DNA from: Paraburkholderia sp.
Lineage (GTDB): Bacteria; Pseudomonadota; Gammaproteobacteria; Burkholderiales; Burkholderiaceae
NCBI GenBank assembly: GCA_004322045.1
Contig: SCRN01000025.1
Location: 1 to 64,000, forward strand
Direction of reading: 5' to 3'
DNA: 64,000 bases
Part shown: piece after piece, positions 31,339 through 41,893 of the stretch
Numbering within the stretch: the stretch's first letter is position 1
Layout of the letters: the number at the start of each line of letters is the position of its first letter
Notes under the pieces: generated by a model
Databases searched by the model: none
Told to the model about the DNA's origin: nothing
The model's input: the letters and a program-made list of their open reading frames with translations, nothing else
Program-made: the position numbers and the translations under genes

Positions 31339-31989
31339 TTACCCGGGTCGCTTGAGCATCTTGCCCAAAATGAACGTTTCAGCCGATTTATCGCGCGACG
31401 CTTTGGGCTTGCGCGCGGCGACCGTTTTGAACTGGCGCTTGAACTTCTCCACGATCTGGCTGTAGCCGCTGCCGTGAAAGCATTTCACCAGCAACGCGCC
31501 CTCCGGCTTCAAATGCGCCTGCGAGAATTCGAGCGCTAGATCGCAAATATGTTCGATGCGCGCAGCGTCGGCGACGGCCACGCCAGACAGATTGGGCGCC
31601 ATATCGGAAATTACAAGGTCCACCCGGCGCTCGCCGACGACTTCTTCCAACTGCGCGAGCACATTCTCTTCCCGAAAGTCGCCCTGGATGAATTGCACGT
31701 CGGCGATGGGTTCCATCGGAAGAATGTCGAGCGCGATGATCGTGCCTTCGATGCCACCGCCCGGCCGCGCGCCCTGCGCGAGCTTGTTGCGCGCGTACTG
31801 GCTCCAACTGCCCGGCGCCGAGCCCAGATCGACGATGATCTGCCCCGGACGAATGAGCTTGTCCTGTTCGTCGATTTCCTTGAGCTTATACGCGGCCCGC
31901 GCGCGATACCCCTCGCGCTGCGCGAGCTTCACGTAAGGGTCGTTGATGTGATCGTGCAGCCACGATTGATTGAAGCGGTTTTTTGCCAT
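31339..31989 (-). CDS. rlmE: 23S rRNA (uridine-2'-O)-methyltransferase RlmE (FtsJ)
   Basis: A 216-residue Rossmann-fold methyltransferase. [12 protein letters not shown] is the SAM loop. Lys in [12 protein letters not shown], Asp in [11 protein letters not shown] and Lys in [11 protein letters not shown] with the final Glu in SAETFILG make the K-D-K-E catalytic set. It methylates U2552 of 23S rRNA. The ATG at 31989 begins [14 protein letters not shown], the conserved N-terminus. It diverges from yhbY. Confidence 0.95.
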   Translation of the reverse strand: MAKNRFNQSWLHDHINDPYVKLAQREGYRARAAYKLKEIDEQDKLIRPGQIIVDLGSAPGSWSQYARNKLAQGARPGGGIEGTIIALDILPMEPIADVQFIQGDFREENVLAQLEEVVGERRVDLVISDMAPNLSGVAVADAARIEHICDLALEFSQAHLKPEGALLVKCFHGSGYSQIVEKFKRQFKTVAARKPKASRDKSAETFILGKMLKRPG

Positions 31990-32149
31990 CGAAAGGTGAT
32001 CTATTACTGCGTCAAACCGCACTTTTAGCGGATAATACGCGTTTTGCCGGCGCGCCGTCCGGTCCCGCCAGCCCTCGGTTCGGCCAGCCGGATCGTCCAC
32101 GCACTCCATGCGCGGCCGTCCCCATTTTAGTCGAGTCGTTCATCGCCCT

Positions 32150-32785
32150 ATGCCTGCCCTCAAACTCTCCCCCGCCCAACGCGCCGATTTGCGCTCCCAA
32201 GCCCATGCGCTCAAACCGGTCGTGCTGATCGGAGCCGAAGGGCTGAGCCCCGCCGTGCTCGACGAAATCAAAGTTCACCTCACGGCGCACGAGCTCATCA
32301 AGATCCGCGTATTCGGCGACGAACGGGACGAGCGCGTCGCCATCTACGATCAAATCTGCGACACATTGAGCGCTGCGCCCATCCAACATATCGGCAAGCT
32401 GCTCGTCGTTTGGAAGCCGCAGCGCGCGCCGGCAGCCAAAACGGCGCCTCGCGCGGCAACGGGCGCCAAGGGTGCCGTCGCAGGCCGCGCCAACGCCACG
32501 ACCGAGGGCCGCACCAGAGGCACGAGCGGCACGAGGGCGGGCACGAGCCGAGCCAAAACCGCCGCCCTGCCTACCGCGCGCGAAGCAGCGGACGGCACAC
32601 GCAAAGGTGGCGCCGCGCCGCGCATCGTCAAAGTGGTCAAGGTGTCGCAATCGAACACCGTGCGCAAGCCCAAGCCCGAGAAGGTGCTCGTACGCGGCAA
32701 CGAACGCGTCACGGCCGGCGGGACTGTCAAGCGCGCGAAAAAGCGCCAAACGAGCGCCAAGCGCCAGCATCAAGGCGCGAAGTAA
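32150..32785 (+). CDS. yhbY: YhbY family RNA-binding protein with long basic tail
   Basis: Residues 1-85 are a CRS1/YhbY (CRM) domain: LSPAQRADLRSQAHALKPVV, the GAEGLSP loop in GxxG position and HELIKIRVFGDER. YhbY binds pre-50S ribosomal particles. The protein has 211 residues, about twice the E. coli length of some 97; residues 90-211 are a low-complexity Ala/Thr/Lys/Arg-rich tail (net positive), a form seen in Burkholderia. The ATG at 32150 matches the family start; an upstream in-frame ATG at 32108 would add 14 unrelated residues. It diverges from rlmE, another ribosome-assembly gene. Confidence 0.88.
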   Translation: MPALKLSPAQRADLRSQAHALKPVVLIGAEGLSPAVLDEIKVHLTAHELIKIRVFGDERDERVAIYDQICDTLSAAPIQHIGKLLVVWKPQRAPAAKTAPRAATGAKGAVAGRANATTEGRTRGTSGTRAGTSRAKTAALPTAREAADGTRKGGAAPRIVKVVKVSQSNTVRKPKPEKVLVRGNERVTAGGTVKRAKKRQTSAKRQHQGAK

Positions 32786-32837
32786 GCATGAAGTGAGACG
32801 CTCGCCGCAGCGCCGCCTGCGGGCGGGCGCCGCCGGT

Positions 32838-33347
32838 TCATCCCGAATGAGCCGTGAGTCTACCGGGCTGCACCCCGCCTTCCGGCAGCCCCGCCGGCAA
32901 CATCCACACCAACGCCACGCCGAGCAAGGTCTCGATGAGATAAAACACGCTCGCGATGCCATGCAGTAGGCCGAACCGGGCCGCGTAGCGCGAATGCTCG
33001 ATGTCGAAGCCCCCCTCGCGCGCCGCGGTGCGCAGCGCGTCCATGAACGGCTGCAGGCCGAAATACCCAATCAACACGCACAACAGCATACCGGCCACGA
33101 GCCAGCGCACGCGACGATAGCCAAGCGCGCCACGGCGCACCAGGACGTTGCCGAGCGCGAGCGACAATACGCCGCAGGTGACGCCGACGAACGCTTCGAT
33201 CCGAAAGAGCCGCGCGGCGACATCGCCCGCCGTCGCACGCCCGAGCATGGCAAAAAGCGTGGGCGCGACGACGTAGCCGATCGTCAGCGCGCTGCCGACC
33301 CAGATCAGGACCAGCAGCCGAAACACGCGATGGGGAGCGGAGGACAC
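32838..33347 (-). CDS. DUF4149 membrane protein
   Basis: About 169 residues with four hydrophobic segments (FRLLVLIWVGSALTIGYVVA, VGVTCGVLSLALG, LVAGMLLCVLIGYFGL and LLHGIASVFYLIETLLGVAL). ALTIGYVVAPTLFAML and EHSRYAARFGLLHGI are DUF4149 signatures. Function unknown. The frame is open into greA, but no ATG lies in a sensible place; a GTG at 33347 starts just before the homology and avoids overlap with greA, 19 nt upstream. The start is uncertain. Confidence 0.75.
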   Translation of the reverse strand: MSSAPHRVFRLLVLIWVGSALTIGYVVAPTLFAMLGRATAGDVAARLFRIEAFVGVTCGVLSLALGNVLVRRGALGYRRVRWLVAGMLLCVLIGYFGLQPFMDALRTAAREGGFDIEHSRYAARFGLLHGIASVFYLIETLLGVALVWMLPAGLPEGGVQPGRLTAHSG

Positions 33348-33366
33348 GAGAGACGAACGCCGGCGT

Positions 33367-33843
33367 TCAGACGTAACGAACGGAGATGATTTCGTATTCG
33401 CGCACGCCGCTCGGGGCTTGCACGGCAGCCACATCGCCTTCGAATTTGCCGATGAGGGCGCGGGCGATCGGCGAGCTCACCGAGATGAGACCGTGATCGA
33501 TATCGGCTTCGTCGTCGCCGACGATTTGATAGGTGACCTTATCGCCGGAATCGAGATCTTCGAGATCGACCGTCGCGGCGAACACGATGCGGCCTTCGGC
33601 ATCGAGCGCGGACGGATCGATCACTTGCGCAGCGGCCAGTTTCGATTCGATTTCGGCGATACGTCCTTCGATGAAGCCCTGCTTTTCCTTCGCGGCGTCA
33701 TATTCGGCGTTTTCGGACAAATCGCCCTGGGCGCGCGCTTCGGCAATCGAATTGATGACGGATGGCCGCTCGATCGATTTCAAACGCTGCAGCTCGTCTC
33801 GAAGTTGATCGGCGCCCCGCCTCGTCAAGGGAATCGTGCTCAT
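33367..33843 (-). CDS. greA: Transcription elongation factor GreA
   Basis: 158 residues, the standard GreA length. The N-terminal coiled coil ends in the D-E loop [15 protein letters not shown], which carries the acidic tip residues that enter the RNA polymerase secondary channel; the C-terminal FKBP-like domain holds [13 protein letters not shown] and [10 protein letters not shown]. It promotes cleavage of backtracked RNA. The ATG at 33843 gives the conserved MSTIPLT start; an in-frame ATG 11 codons upstream is less likely. It lies behind the carAB terminator and just ahead of the DUF4149 gene. Confidence 0.95.
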   Translation of the reverse strand: MSTIPLTRRGADQLRDELQRLKSIERPSVINSIAEARAQGDLSENAEYDAAKEKQGFIEGRIAEIESKLAAAQVIDPSALDAEGRIVFAATVDLEDLDSGDKVTYQIVGDDEADIDHGLISVSSPIARALIGKFEGDVAAVQAPSGVREYEIISVRYV

Positions 33844-33874
33844 AGACAGATCAGTAAACAAAAATACGGCATTC

Positions 33875-33943
33875 AAAAAAGCACCGCGGTTAAGTGCATC
33901 CCACCGGATAGGACAACTTTGGCGGGACGCCGCTTAACCGCGG
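33875..33943 (-). terminator. Terminator of the carAB operon
   Basis: On the minus strand the 11-bp perfect inverted repeat CCGCGGTTAAG / CTTAACCGCGG (33933-33943 and 33884-33894) encloses 38 nt that can pair further (CCCGCC with GGTGGG), and is followed by TGCTTTTTT. It lies 56 nt after the carB stop. Confidence 0.85.
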
Positions 33944-33998
33944 CATGGGGGGTGTGATGCGACCCCAGCTTCGATAGAGGAATCGAGCAATCGAAGGG

Positions 33999-36900
33999 TT
34001 AGTTTAGGCGAGCATGTAGTCCTTGTAAATCATAGACTTCCAAGTTCTTCAGGTAACGCAGCCCTTCGACGGCGGCGCGCGCGCCCGACATCGTCGTGTA
34101 GTACGTGACTTTGTTCGCCTGTGCGCTCATGCGAATCGAGCGCGAATCGGCGATCGCGGCGCGCGTTTCGTCGACCGTCGTGAACACGAGCGCGATCTCG
34201 CCGTTCTTGATCATGTCGACGATGTGCGGGCGGCCGTCCTTCACTTTATTGACGACCTTGACCGGCACGCCGGCCGCTGCGATCGCCGCCGCCGTGCCCT
34301 TGGTTGCGACGAGCGGATAGCCGAGCTCGTGCAACATCGCCGCCACCTCTACGGCCTTGTGCTTATCGGCGTCCATCACCGTGAGCAGCACCGTGCCCGA
34401 TTCGGGCAGACGCGAGCCCGCCGCCAGCTGCGACTTGAACAGCGCCTCGCCGAAGGTCTGACCGACGCCCATCACCTCGCCCGTCGAGCGCATCTCGGGC
34501 CCGAGCACCGGATCGACCGTCGGGAATTTGACGAACGGGAACACGGCTTCCTTCACGCTGAAGTACGGCGGCTCGATTTCCTTCGTCACGTTCTGGCTCG
34601 CGAGCGTCTGCCCCACCATCGCGCGCGCCGCGATCTTGGCGAGCGGCAAGCCGGTCGCCTTCGATACGTACGGCACCGTGCGCGATGCGCGCGGATTCAC
34701 TTCCAGCACATAGATGACGTCGTCGATCTTGCCGCTCGCGTCACGCACCTGCTGAATCGCAAATTGCACGTTCATGAGGCCGACGACATTGAGCGCCTTT
34801 GCCATCGCTGCCGTTTGACGCTTGAGTTCCGCCACCGTCGCCTTCGACAACGAATACGGCGGCAGCGAGCAGGCGGAATCGCCCGAATGGACCCCCGCTT
34901 GCTCGATGTGCTCCATCACGCCGCCGATGAACACGGCCGAGCCGTCGGAGATGCAATCGACGTCGCATTCGATCGCATCGTTCAGGAAGCGATCGAGCAA
35001 CACCGGCGAATCGTTCGACACTTTCACGGCCTCGCGCATATACCGCTCGAGATCGCGCGGCTCGTGCACGATTTCCATTGCGCGGCCGCCCAGGACGTAC
35101 GACGGACGCACGACAAGCGGGTAGCCGATTTCGTCGGCCAGCGCCAGCGCTTCGCTCTCGGCGCGCGCCGTGCGATTGGGCGGCTGACGCAAGCCGAGTT
35201 CTTGCAAGAGCTTCTGGAAGCGCTCGCGGTCCTCGGCTGCGTCGATCATGTCGGGCGACGTACCGATGATCGGCACGCCGTTCGCCTCGAGATCGAGCGC
35301 AAGCTTCAACGGCGTCTGCCCGCCGTACTGCACGATCACGCCGAGCGGCTTTTCCTTGTCGACGATTTCGAGCACGTCTTCGAGCGTCAGCGGCTCGAAG
35401 TAGAGACGGTCGGACGTGTCGTAATCGGTCGACACCGTTTCAGGATTGCAGTTGACCATGATCGTCTCATAGCCGTCTTCGCGCATGGCGAGCGCCGCGT
35501 GCACGCAGCAATAGTCGAACTCGATGCCCTGCCCGATCCGGTTCGGACCGCCGCCGAGCACCATGATCTTCTTGTTCGACGTAGGCTGCGCCTCGCACTC
35601 TTCCTCGTAGGTCGAATACATGTAAGCCGTCTTCGTCGCGAATTCGGCTGCGCAGGTATCGACGCGCTTATAGACCGGGCGCACGTTCAATTCGATCCGG
35701 CGGCGGCGGACATCGGCGGCATTCGCCTTCAACAGCTTGGCCAAACGCCGATCGGAAAAACCTCCGCGCTTCAGATACAGCAACTCGTCCTTCGACAGGC
35801 TCTCGAGCGTACGCCCCGCCAGCGCCTTCTCGTTGCTCACGATCTCTTCGATTTGCGCGAGGAACCACGGATCGATCGCCGTTTCCTCGAATACTTCCTG
35901 AAGCGTCATGCCAAGACGGAACGCATCGCCGACATACCAGATGCGCTCGGGGCCGGGATCGCCGATCTCGCGCACGACTTCGTCGCGGTCGGCCGTCTTT
36001 TCATCGAGACCGTCCACGCCCACTTCGAGGCCGCGCAGCGCCTTTTGGAACGACTCCTGAAACGTGCGGCCGATCGCCATGACTTCGCCGACCGACTTCA
36101 TTTGCGTCGTCAGCCGCGAATCGGCTTCGCGGAACTTCTCGAATGCAAAGCGCGGGATTTTCGTCACGACATAGTCGATGGTCGGCTCGAACGACGCCGG
36201 CGTCTGCCCACCCGTGATGTCGTTCTTGAGTTCGTCGAGCGTATAGCCGACGGCGAGCTTGGCCGCGACCTTCGCGATCGGGAAGCCTGTCGCCTTCGAC
36301 GCGAGCGCCGACGAACGCGAGACGCGAGGATTCATCTCGATGACGATAACGCGCCCGTCCTTCGGATTGATCGCGAACTGCACGTTCGAGCCGCCCGTAT
36401 CGACGCCGATCTCGCGCAAGACGGCGAGCGACGCGTTGCGCAGCAGTTGATATTCCTTGTCGGTCAGCGTTTGCGCTGGGGCGACCGTGATCGAATCGCC
36501 CGTGTGGATGCCCATCGGGTCCAAGTTTTCGATCGAGCAGACGATGATGCAGTTGTCGGCGCGATCGCGCACGACCTCCATCTCGTATTCCTTCCAGCCG
36601 AGCAGCGACTCTTCGATGAGCAACTCGCGCGTGGGCGACAGATCGAGCCCGCGGCGGCAGATTTCCTCGAATTCTTGACGGTTGTAGGCGATGCCGCCGC
36701 CCGAGCCGCCCAGCGTGAACGACGGACGAATCACAACGGGATAGCCCGGACCGCCCGTGAGCGCCGTGATCTCCGCCTGGACCTTGAGCGCCTCTTCCAT
36801 CGAATGCGCCGTGCCCGATTTCGCCGAACCGAGCCCGATCTTGGTCATCGCGTCTTTGAACTTTTGGCGGTCCTCCGCCTTGTCGATCGCCTCCGGCGAA

Positions 36901-37253
36901 GCGCCGATCAGCTCGACGCCGTACTTGGCCAGCACCCCGTGATGATGCAGATCGAGCGCGCAGTTCAGCGCCGTTTGCCCGCCCATGGTCGGCAAGATGG
37001 CGTCAGGGCGCTCCTTCTCGATGATGCGCTCGACGACTTCCCACGTGATCGGCTCGATGTAGGTGACGTCCGCCGTGTTCGGGTCGGTCATGATCGTCGC
37101 CGGATTGCTGTTCACGAGGATGACCTTGTAGCCCTCTTCGCGCAGCGCCTTGCAAGCTTGCGCGCCCGAGTAGTCGAACTCGCACGCCTGGCCGATGATG
37201 ATCGGCCCAGCGCCGATGATGAGAATGCTTTTGATGTCTGTCCGCTTGGGCAT
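33999..37253 (-). CDS. carB: Carbamoyl phosphate synthase large subunit
   Basis: A 1084-residue protein of the usual length with two homologous ATP-grasp halves: [20 protein letters not shown] starts the first and [17 protein letters not shown] the second. ATP-grasp loops [17 protein letters not shown] and [15 protein letters not shown] carry the carboxy-phosphate and carbamate phosphorylation sites; the last 150 residues form the MGS-like allosteric domain ([18 protein letters not shown]). It makes carbamoyl phosphate for arginine and pyrimidine synthesis with CarA. It is 78 nt downstream of carA. Confidence 0.98.
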   Translation of the reverse strand: MPKRTDIKSILIIGAGPIIIGQACEFDYSGAQACKALREEGYKVILVNSNPATIMTDPNTADVTYIEPITWEVVERIIEKERPDAILPTMGGQTALNCALDLHHHGVLAKYGVELIGASPEAIDKAEDRQKFKDAMTKIGLGSAKSGTAHSMEEALKVQAEITALTGGPGYPVVIRPSFTLGGSGGGIAYNRQEFEEICRRGLDLSPTRELLIEESLLGWKEYEMEVVRDRADNCIIVCSIENLDPMGIHTGDSITVAPAQTLTDKEYQLLRNASLAVLREIGVDTGGSNVQFAINPKDGRVIVIEMNPRVSRSSALASKATGFPIAKVAAKLAVGYTLDELKNDITGGQTPASFEPTIDYVVTKIPRFAFEKFREADSRLTTQMKSVGEVMAIGRTFQESFQKALRGLEVGVDGLDEKTADRDEVVREIGDPGPERIWYVGDAFRLGMTLQEVFEETAIDPWFLAQIEEIVSNEKALAGRTLESLSKDELLYLKRGGFSDRRLAKLLKANAADVRRRRIELNVRPVYKRVDTCAAEFATKTAYMYSTYEEECEAQPTSNKKIMVLGGGPNRIGQGIEFDYCCVHAALAMREDGYETIMVNCNPETVSTDYDTSDRLYFEPLTLEDVLEIVDKEKPLGVIVQYGGQTPLKLALDLEANGVPIIGTSPDMIDAAEDRERFQKLLQELGLRQPPNRTARAESEALALADEIGYPLVVRPSYVLGGRAMEIVHEPRDLERYMREAVKVSNDSPVLLDRFLNDAIECDVDCISDGSAVFIGGVMEHIEQAGVHSGDSACSLPPYSLSKATVAELKRQTAAMAKALNVVGLMNVQFAIQQVRDASGKIDDVIYVLEVNPRASRTVPYVSKATGLPLAKIAARAMVGQTLASQNVTKEIEPPYFSVKEAVFPFVKFPTVDPVLGPEMRSTGEVMGVGQTFGEALFKSQLAAGSRLPESGTVLLTVMDADKHKAVEVAAMLHELGYPLVATKGTAAAIAAAGVPVKVVNKVKDGRPHIVDMIKNGEIALVFTTVDETRAAIADSRSIRMSAQANKVTYYTTMSGARAAVEGLRYLKNLEVYDLQGLHARLN

Positions 37254-37331
37254 AACGCTCTCGCTAATGTCTTTCGTCTTTCCGATGTATTCGATGGGCG
37301 GCGGCGCGACCGTGCGCGCCGCGACGCGGAT

Positions 37332-38480
37332 TCAAGCGGCGGCGCTGCCGCGCTTGGCGTCCATCAACGCCGTGAAGCGGTCGAACAGGTAGCCGATGTC
37401 GTGCGGCCCCGGCGACGCTTCGGGGTGGCCCTGGAAGCAGAAGGCCGGCTTGTCGGTGAGCTCGAAGCCTTGCAACGTGCCGTCGAACAGCGAGACGTGC
37501 GTGACGCGCGCATTCGCGGGCAACGAGGCCGCGTCGACCGCGAAGCCGTGGTTCTGCGACGTGATGACGACGCGGCCGTCGGCCAGATCTTTCACCGGAT
37601 GGTTCGCGCCATGGTGGCCCGTCTTCATCTTGACCGTCTTGCCGCCGAGGGCAAGCCCCATGATCTGCTGGCCAAGACAGATGCCGAAGGTCGGCACGCC
37701 GCGCTCGATGAATTCCTTGGTGGCCGCGATCGCGTAATCGCACGGTTCGGGGTCGCCCGGGCCATTCGAGAGGAACACGCCATCCGGATTGAGCGCCAGG
37801 GCGTCGGCCGCGCTCGCTTGCGCGGGCAACACCACGACGTGGCAGCCGCGCTCGGCCAGCATGCGCAGAATGTTGTACTTCACGCCGTAATCGAACGCGA
37901 CGACGCGATACTTGGGCGCACGCTGCGACCCGAAGCCCGAGCCCAGGCGCCATTCCGTCTGCGTCCACTCGTAGGGCTTGGCGGTGCTGACGACCTTCGC
38001 GAGATCCATGCCGGCCAAGCCCGGGAACGAGCGCGCGAGCTCGATGGCCTTCGCCTCATCCGTGCTGCCCGCGAGAATGCAGCCGTTTTGCGCGCCCTTG
38101 TCGCGCAAGATGCGCGTCAAGCGGCGCGTATCGATGCCGGCGATCGCCACGACGCCTTCTGCCTGCAGATATTGGCCGAGCGTGCGCTCCATGCGGAAGT
38201 TCGAGGCGCGCGCAGGCAAATCGCGCACGATCAAGCCCGCGGCGTGGACTTTCGTCGATTCGACGTCTTCGGCGTTCACGCCGACGTTGCCGATGTGCGG
38301 GTAAGTCAACGTGACGATCTGGCGGGCGTAGCTCGGATCGGTCAGGATCTCTTGGTAACCGGTGATCGCGGTATTGAACACGACTTCGCCGATGGTATGC
38401 CCGGCCGCGCCGATGGCATAGCCGCGAAAGATCGTGCCGTCGGCGAGTGCGAGCAGAGCGGGAGGGAAAGACGGCAACAC
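37332..38480 (-). CDS. carA: Carbamoyl phosphate synthase small (glutaminase) subunit
   Basis: A 382-residue protein: an N-terminal CPSase domain ([34 protein letters not shown]) and a C-terminal class I glutamine amidotransferase domain with the nucleophile Cys in [13 protein letters not shown] and His/Glu in [12 protein letters not shown]. The start is a GTG at 38480 with AAGGAG 6 nt upstream; an ATG seven codons earlier lacks such a site. It feeds ammonia to CarB. A strong promoter lies about 270 nt upstream. Confidence 0.97.
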   Translation of the reverse strand: MLPSFPPALLALADGTIFRGYAIGAAGHTIGEVVFNTAITGYQEILTDPSYARQIVTLTYPHIGNVGVNAEDVESTKVHAAGLIVRDLPARASNFRMERTLGQYLQAEGVVAIAGIDTRRLTRILRDKGAQNGCILAGSTDEAKAIELARSFPGLAGMDLAKVVSTAKPYEWTQTEWRLGSGFGSQRAPKYRVVAFDYGVKYNILRMLAERGCHVVVLPAQASAADALALNPDGVFLSNGPGDPEPCDYAIAATKEFIERGVPTFGICLGQQIMGLALGGKTVKMKTGHHGANHPVKDLADGRVVITSQNHGFAVDAASLPANARVTHVSLFDGTLQGFELTDKPAFCFQGHPEASPGPHDIGYLFDRFTALMDAKRGSAAA

Positions 38481-38746
38481 GGGAAGCTCCTTCAGGAACA
38501 CCGCGCGCCGACCTGTTTATCCGGCCATGCGAACTGTCGCGGCGTTCCTCGCACACGCAATCGACGAGCGATTGGCGGCGGCGCGGCGCAAGCTCGCAGC
38601 AGCAGTGTCGGACGGTAGGTGCTCGAGGCCAATTCCACGAACGGAAAGAAGACTCGGCGGCACGGCTCGCAACGACTGCGCGCGGCGGATGAACGGGATG
38701 AGTGAGGTAGGCGCTAGGGTGCGGGTTGGATAGTGCAAACTTTCAA
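38481..38746 (-). other. Long untranslated leader of carAB
   Basis: About 260 nt between the predicted transcription start (near 38740) and the carA GTG. No ORF with a convincing ribosome site and no terminator/antiterminator pair with a U-run was seen, but the length leaves room for pyrimidine- or arginine-dependent control. Confidence 0.4.
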
Positions 38747-38776
38747 ATTATAGCTTGAAATGACCCACCCCTTCAA
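38747..38776 (-). promoter_or_regulatory. Sigma-70 promoter of carAB
   Basis: On the minus strand TTGAAG (38776-38771) and a perfect TATAAT (38752-38747) are 18 nt apart in an AT-rich patch of otherwise GC-rich DNA, pointing at carA. Confidence 0.7.
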
Positions 38777-38962
38777 TCCGAAGTGATCCGCCCCCGGGCG
38801 AGGCTTCTGCGGGGGCCTGCATGCCAAGCCGACAGCTACGATGCTACACCCGCCGGTCACTGCCGCACATTCCGGTGCGGGGCAGGCGCCGCGGGGCTCA
38901 CGCAGGCTTCGGCGCAGCATGCCTTATACCCTCGGACATCGCGCTCGGTCGCGCGCCGCAAA

Positions 38963-38989
38963 CAAAAACGCCGTCACTCGGTGACGGCG
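38963..38989 (-). terminator. Terminator of mltD
   Basis: On the minus strand the 9-bp stem CGCCGTCAC / GTGACGGCG with a 3-nt loop is followed by TTTTTGTTTG, about 80 nt after the mltD stop codon. Confidence 0.88.
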
Positions 38990-39068
38990 CTCGGAACGAC
39001 GAGAGATGAGTCGGAGCATCAACCGCGCGCTGCCCCCGCAGCGCACAGCTCACCTCGCGACAAGCCGC

Positions 39069-40733
39069 TTAGTTCTGCTTGGTGCTGCGCGTCCCGGCCG
39101 CGAGCTTTTCGCGGCTAGCCGCGACCTTGGTCGTCTTGACGGACGACTTCGACGATCCGGCGCGTGCCTTGGCCGACTTCTCTACATGGGTGGCAGCGAC
39201 AGCCTTGACCCCGGCCGTACGGCCATGGTGTTTGCCGCGCTTGTCCGCGCGCAACTTCGGCGCCACGTCGGTCGTCCTCGAATCGATCTTTTGTGCGCGA
39301 GCGCCTTCGGGGATTGTCGTTGCGATTCGTTGCGGACCGGGCTCGGCCGGGACGGACCGGCCGACAGGAACGTGAAGGACGATGACCTGCCCCGGCATCG
39401 CAACAGTACGATGGGTCTTGTTCCACGCGTTCAGTTGCCCGATCGAAACGCCGTAGCGCGCGGCGAGCGCCGCCATGGTTTGCTTGCGGCGCACGCGGAT
39501 CAACATCTTGCGCGTGTCGGGCACATCGGGTTCCATCGCCAATACAGCGCTTTCGGCCACGTCGGCGCTGATGTCCTCGTCGTCGTCATCTCCGCGCGGG
39601 ACGACCAGCGTCGAACCGGGCTTCAAACGCATCCCGGCGGGGATCTTGTTGACCGCCATCAGCGTCTGCGCGTCCACGCCGATTTTCTCGGCGAGCGCCT
39701 GCGGCCGCGTGCGCTCCGTCACGGTATAGGTGGTCCACGACGACAATTGGCCGTCGTAGCCTTTGAGGTTGCGCTCGAACGCGCTCGCGTTATCGAACGG
39801 CAGCAAGATCTGCGGCTGCGTGGCGCCGAGAATTACCGGCTTCTTGAACGATGGGTTGAGCGCACGGAATTCGTCCGTCGTCATGTTCGCGAGCTTCGCG
39901 GCGACGTCGACGTCGATATCGTGTGAAGTCGTCACCGTGACGAAGTACGGGTGATTGGGGATCGACGGCAGCGTCAAGCCGTATGTTTGCGGGTTCGCGA
40001 CGATATTCTTGACGGCTTGCAGTTTCGGCACGTAATTGCGCGTCTCGTTCGGCATGCGCAGGCTTTCGTAATCGGTCGGCAAGCCCGCCGCCTGATTGCG
40101 CGCAATGGCGCGCTGCACGTTGCCCTCGCCCCAGTTGTAGGCGGCGAGCGCGAGATACCAATCGCCGAACATATCGTGCAAGCGCGATAGATAGTCGAGT
40201 GCGGCGCCCGTCGAGGCCAGCACGTCGCGGCGCTCGTCCTGCCACATGTTCTGCTTGAGGTTGTACGTGCGCCCCGTGCCGGGGACGAATTGCCACATGC
40301 CCGCGGCCTTCGCGACGGAAAGCGCCTGCGGATTGTAGGCCGACTCGATGAACGGCAGCAGTGCGAGCTCGGTCGGCATATGTCGCGCTTCGAGTTCTTC
40401 GACGATGTAGTACAGGTACTTCTCCGAGCGCTCGGTCATGCGCTCGACGTAATCGGGGCGCTGCGCATACCAATTGGCTTGCATGCCCACGAGATCATTG
40501 TTCAGATCGGGAATCTGGAAACCGCGGCGGATACGCGCCCAAAGATCGGTGTCGGCGCTGGTGAGTTGGTCGACCGTGCTTTTGTCGACGTCGATGGTCT
40601 GCTTGGCGGCGGTAATGCGGACAGTATCGTTGACGGCGTTCGGATTGGAAGCGTCGGAGGTGGGGGCCATCGTTCCTTGACTTGCACAGGCGGCAAGCAT
40701 GAGAACCAATAGCGCGCTGAAGATAAATCGCAT
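39069..40733 (-). CDS. mltD: Membrane-bound lytic murein transglycosylase D
   Basis: A 554-residue lipoprotein: the signal peptide ends in the lipobox LAAC (Cys16). The SLT domain (about 115-240) has the catalytic Glu in LLPFIESAYNPQALS, AGMWQFVPGTGRTYNL and ALAAYNWGEGNVQRA. Two LysM-type segments follow (about 345-390 and 415-460, with TVTERTRPQALAEKIGVD and VRRKQTMAALAARYGVSIGQ as their cores), and the last 90 residues are Lys/Ala/Arg-rich. It cleaves glycan strands to 1,6-anhydroMurNAc in the periplasm, anchored in the outer membrane. Confidence 0.92.
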   Translation of the reverse strand: MRFIFSALLVLMLAACASQGTMAPTSDASNPNAVNDTVRITAAKQTIDVDKSTVDQLTSADTDLWARIRRGFQIPDLNNDLVGMQANWYAQRPDYVERMTERSEKYLYYIVEELEARHMPTELALLPFIESAYNPQALSVAKAAGMWQFVPGTGRTYNLKQNMWQDERRDVLASTGAALDYLSRLHDMFGDWYLALAAYNWGEGNVQRAIARNQAAGLPTDYESLRMPNETRNYVPKLQAVKNIVANPQTYGLTLPSIPNHPYFVTVTTSHDIDVDVAAKLANMTTDEFRALNPSFKKPVILGATQPQILLPFDNASAFERNLKGYDGQLSSWTTYTVTERTRPQALAEKIGVDAQTLMAVNKIPAGMRLKPGSTLVVPRGDDDDEDISADVAESAVLAMEPDVPDTRKMLIRVRRKQTMAALAARYGVSIGQLNAWNKTHRTVAMPGQVIVLHVPVGRSVPAEPGPQRIATTIPEGARAQKIDSRTTDVAPKLRADKRGKHHGRTAGVKAVAATHVEKSAKARAGSSKSSVKTTKVAASREKLAAGTRSTKQN

Positions 40734-41077
40734 GAACGTCTCTGCTTCCAAAGCTGGAAATTGCAGGCGATAGTACGAAAGCGAACGGCCCACGTCAACT
40801 GGAATAAGGGGGAAAAATCCTGTCAAATCCAAGACTTGCCGCGTTCTCTCCATCTTTCAAGCGAAAATTGCGCCGCATGCAACCCCTGGCAGAGCCTCGC
40901 TTTATCCCACCTCGCCCACCGAAAACACCGGCTCGCCGCGCTTTTTTGCTTGAAAGGACGCCGTTTGGCCCGTTCTGGAGCGAGATCGCCTCAGCGCCAA
41001 TCAAGCATGCGCCTCCCATCTCAGTAAAAAAAGCCGCCGACGAAAATAAATAGCCCTTTGCCGGGGCGTCACGCCGT
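40734..41077. other. Intergenic region between mltD and gloB
   Basis: 344 nt without a supported gene. It contains the mltD promoter region and, near gloB, a short minus-strand stem GCCC/GGGC followed by TATTTATTTTC (about 41,043-41,062) that may be a weak gloB terminator. Nothing else recognisable. Confidence 0.4.
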
Positions 41078-41875
41078 CTAACGAAAGCGATTCTTCCATT
41101 CGCGCATCAACGTAAAGGCGGTCAAGCGATCGGCCGCCGGTTCTTGCAACGCTTCGGCCAGCGCGCGTCGCACTGCCGGATCGCCCGTGCGCAGGAACGG
41201 ATTGACCGCGCGTTCGTGAGCGATCGTCGTGGGCAGCGTAGGGACGCTGCGCGCGCGCAGCGCCTGCGCTCGATCGCTCCACGCCAGTAACCGTTCGTTG
41301 TCGGGATCGCAGGCGAGCGCGAAACGAATATTGGACAGCGTATATTCGTGGGCGCAGTGCACCTGCGTCTCGCCCGGGAGGGCCGCCAGCGCATCGAGCG
41401 AGGCGAGCATCTGCGCGGGCGTGCCTTCGAACAAGCGCCCGCAACCGCACGCGAACAAGGTGTCGCCGCAGAACACGTGTGGCGTTGCGCCCGGCTGCCC
41501 CTGCCCCGCTTGAAAATAAGCGATGTGCCCGCGCGTATGACCCGGCACGTCGATCACCTGCAATTCGAGACGCGGCGAGGACAGAACGACGCGGTCGCCG
41601 CCCGATAGAGGGTGAGTCACGACGGCGATCCCTTCGGCGGCGGGGCCATAGACCGGGATAGGGGTATCGCCTATGAGCGCGGCTACGCCGCCGACGTGGT
41701 CGGCATGGTGGTGCGTGAGTAAAATAGCGCTCAGCCGCCAGCCCCGCTCGGCGAGCTGCGCCCTGACGGGAGCCGCTTCGCCCGGGTCGACGACGACCGC
41801 ATCGCGCCCGTCCGATACGAGCCAGATGTAGTTGTCAGCAAACGCCGGCACCGGCACGTATTCGAGCGTATTCAT
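41078..41875 (-). CDS. gloB: Hydroxyacylglutathione hydrolase (glyoxalase II)
   Basis: A 265-residue metallo-beta-lactamase-fold enzyme. LLTHHHADHVGG gives the dinuclear metal ligands, with VIDVPGHTRGHIAY, FCGDTLFACGCGRLFEG and VHCAHEYTLSN completing them; the C-terminal NPFLRTGDPAVRRAL and MREWKNRFR are typical GloB glutathione-binding ends. It hydrolyses S-D-lactoylglutathione in methylglyoxal detoxification. The ATG at 41875 gives the family start MNTLEYVPVPAFADNYIW; 18 nt separate it from the divergent methyltransferase gene. Confidence 0.95.
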   Translation of the reverse strand: MNTLEYVPVPAFADNYIWLVSDGRDAVVVDPGEAAPVRAQLAERGWRLSAILLTHHHADHVGGVAALIGDTPIPVYGPAAEGIAVVTHPLSGGDRVVLSSPRLELQVIDVPGHTRGHIAYFQAGQGQPGATPHVFCGDTLFACGCGRLFEGTPAQMLASLDALAALPGETQVHCAHEYTLSNIRFALACDPDNERLLAWSDRAQALRARSVPTLPTTIAHERAVNPFLRTGDPAVRRALAEALQEPAADRLTAFTLMREWKNRFR

Positions 41876-41893
41876 AGGCGACCACTCATCACG

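Noticed and set aside
34224-38618. A very long open frame (1464 codons) on the plus strand opposite carAB
   Set aside because: It is antisense to two certain genes, is extremely rich in Arg, His and Asp as expected of the complementary frame of GC-rich coding DNA, and crosses the carA-carB gap without any family motif.
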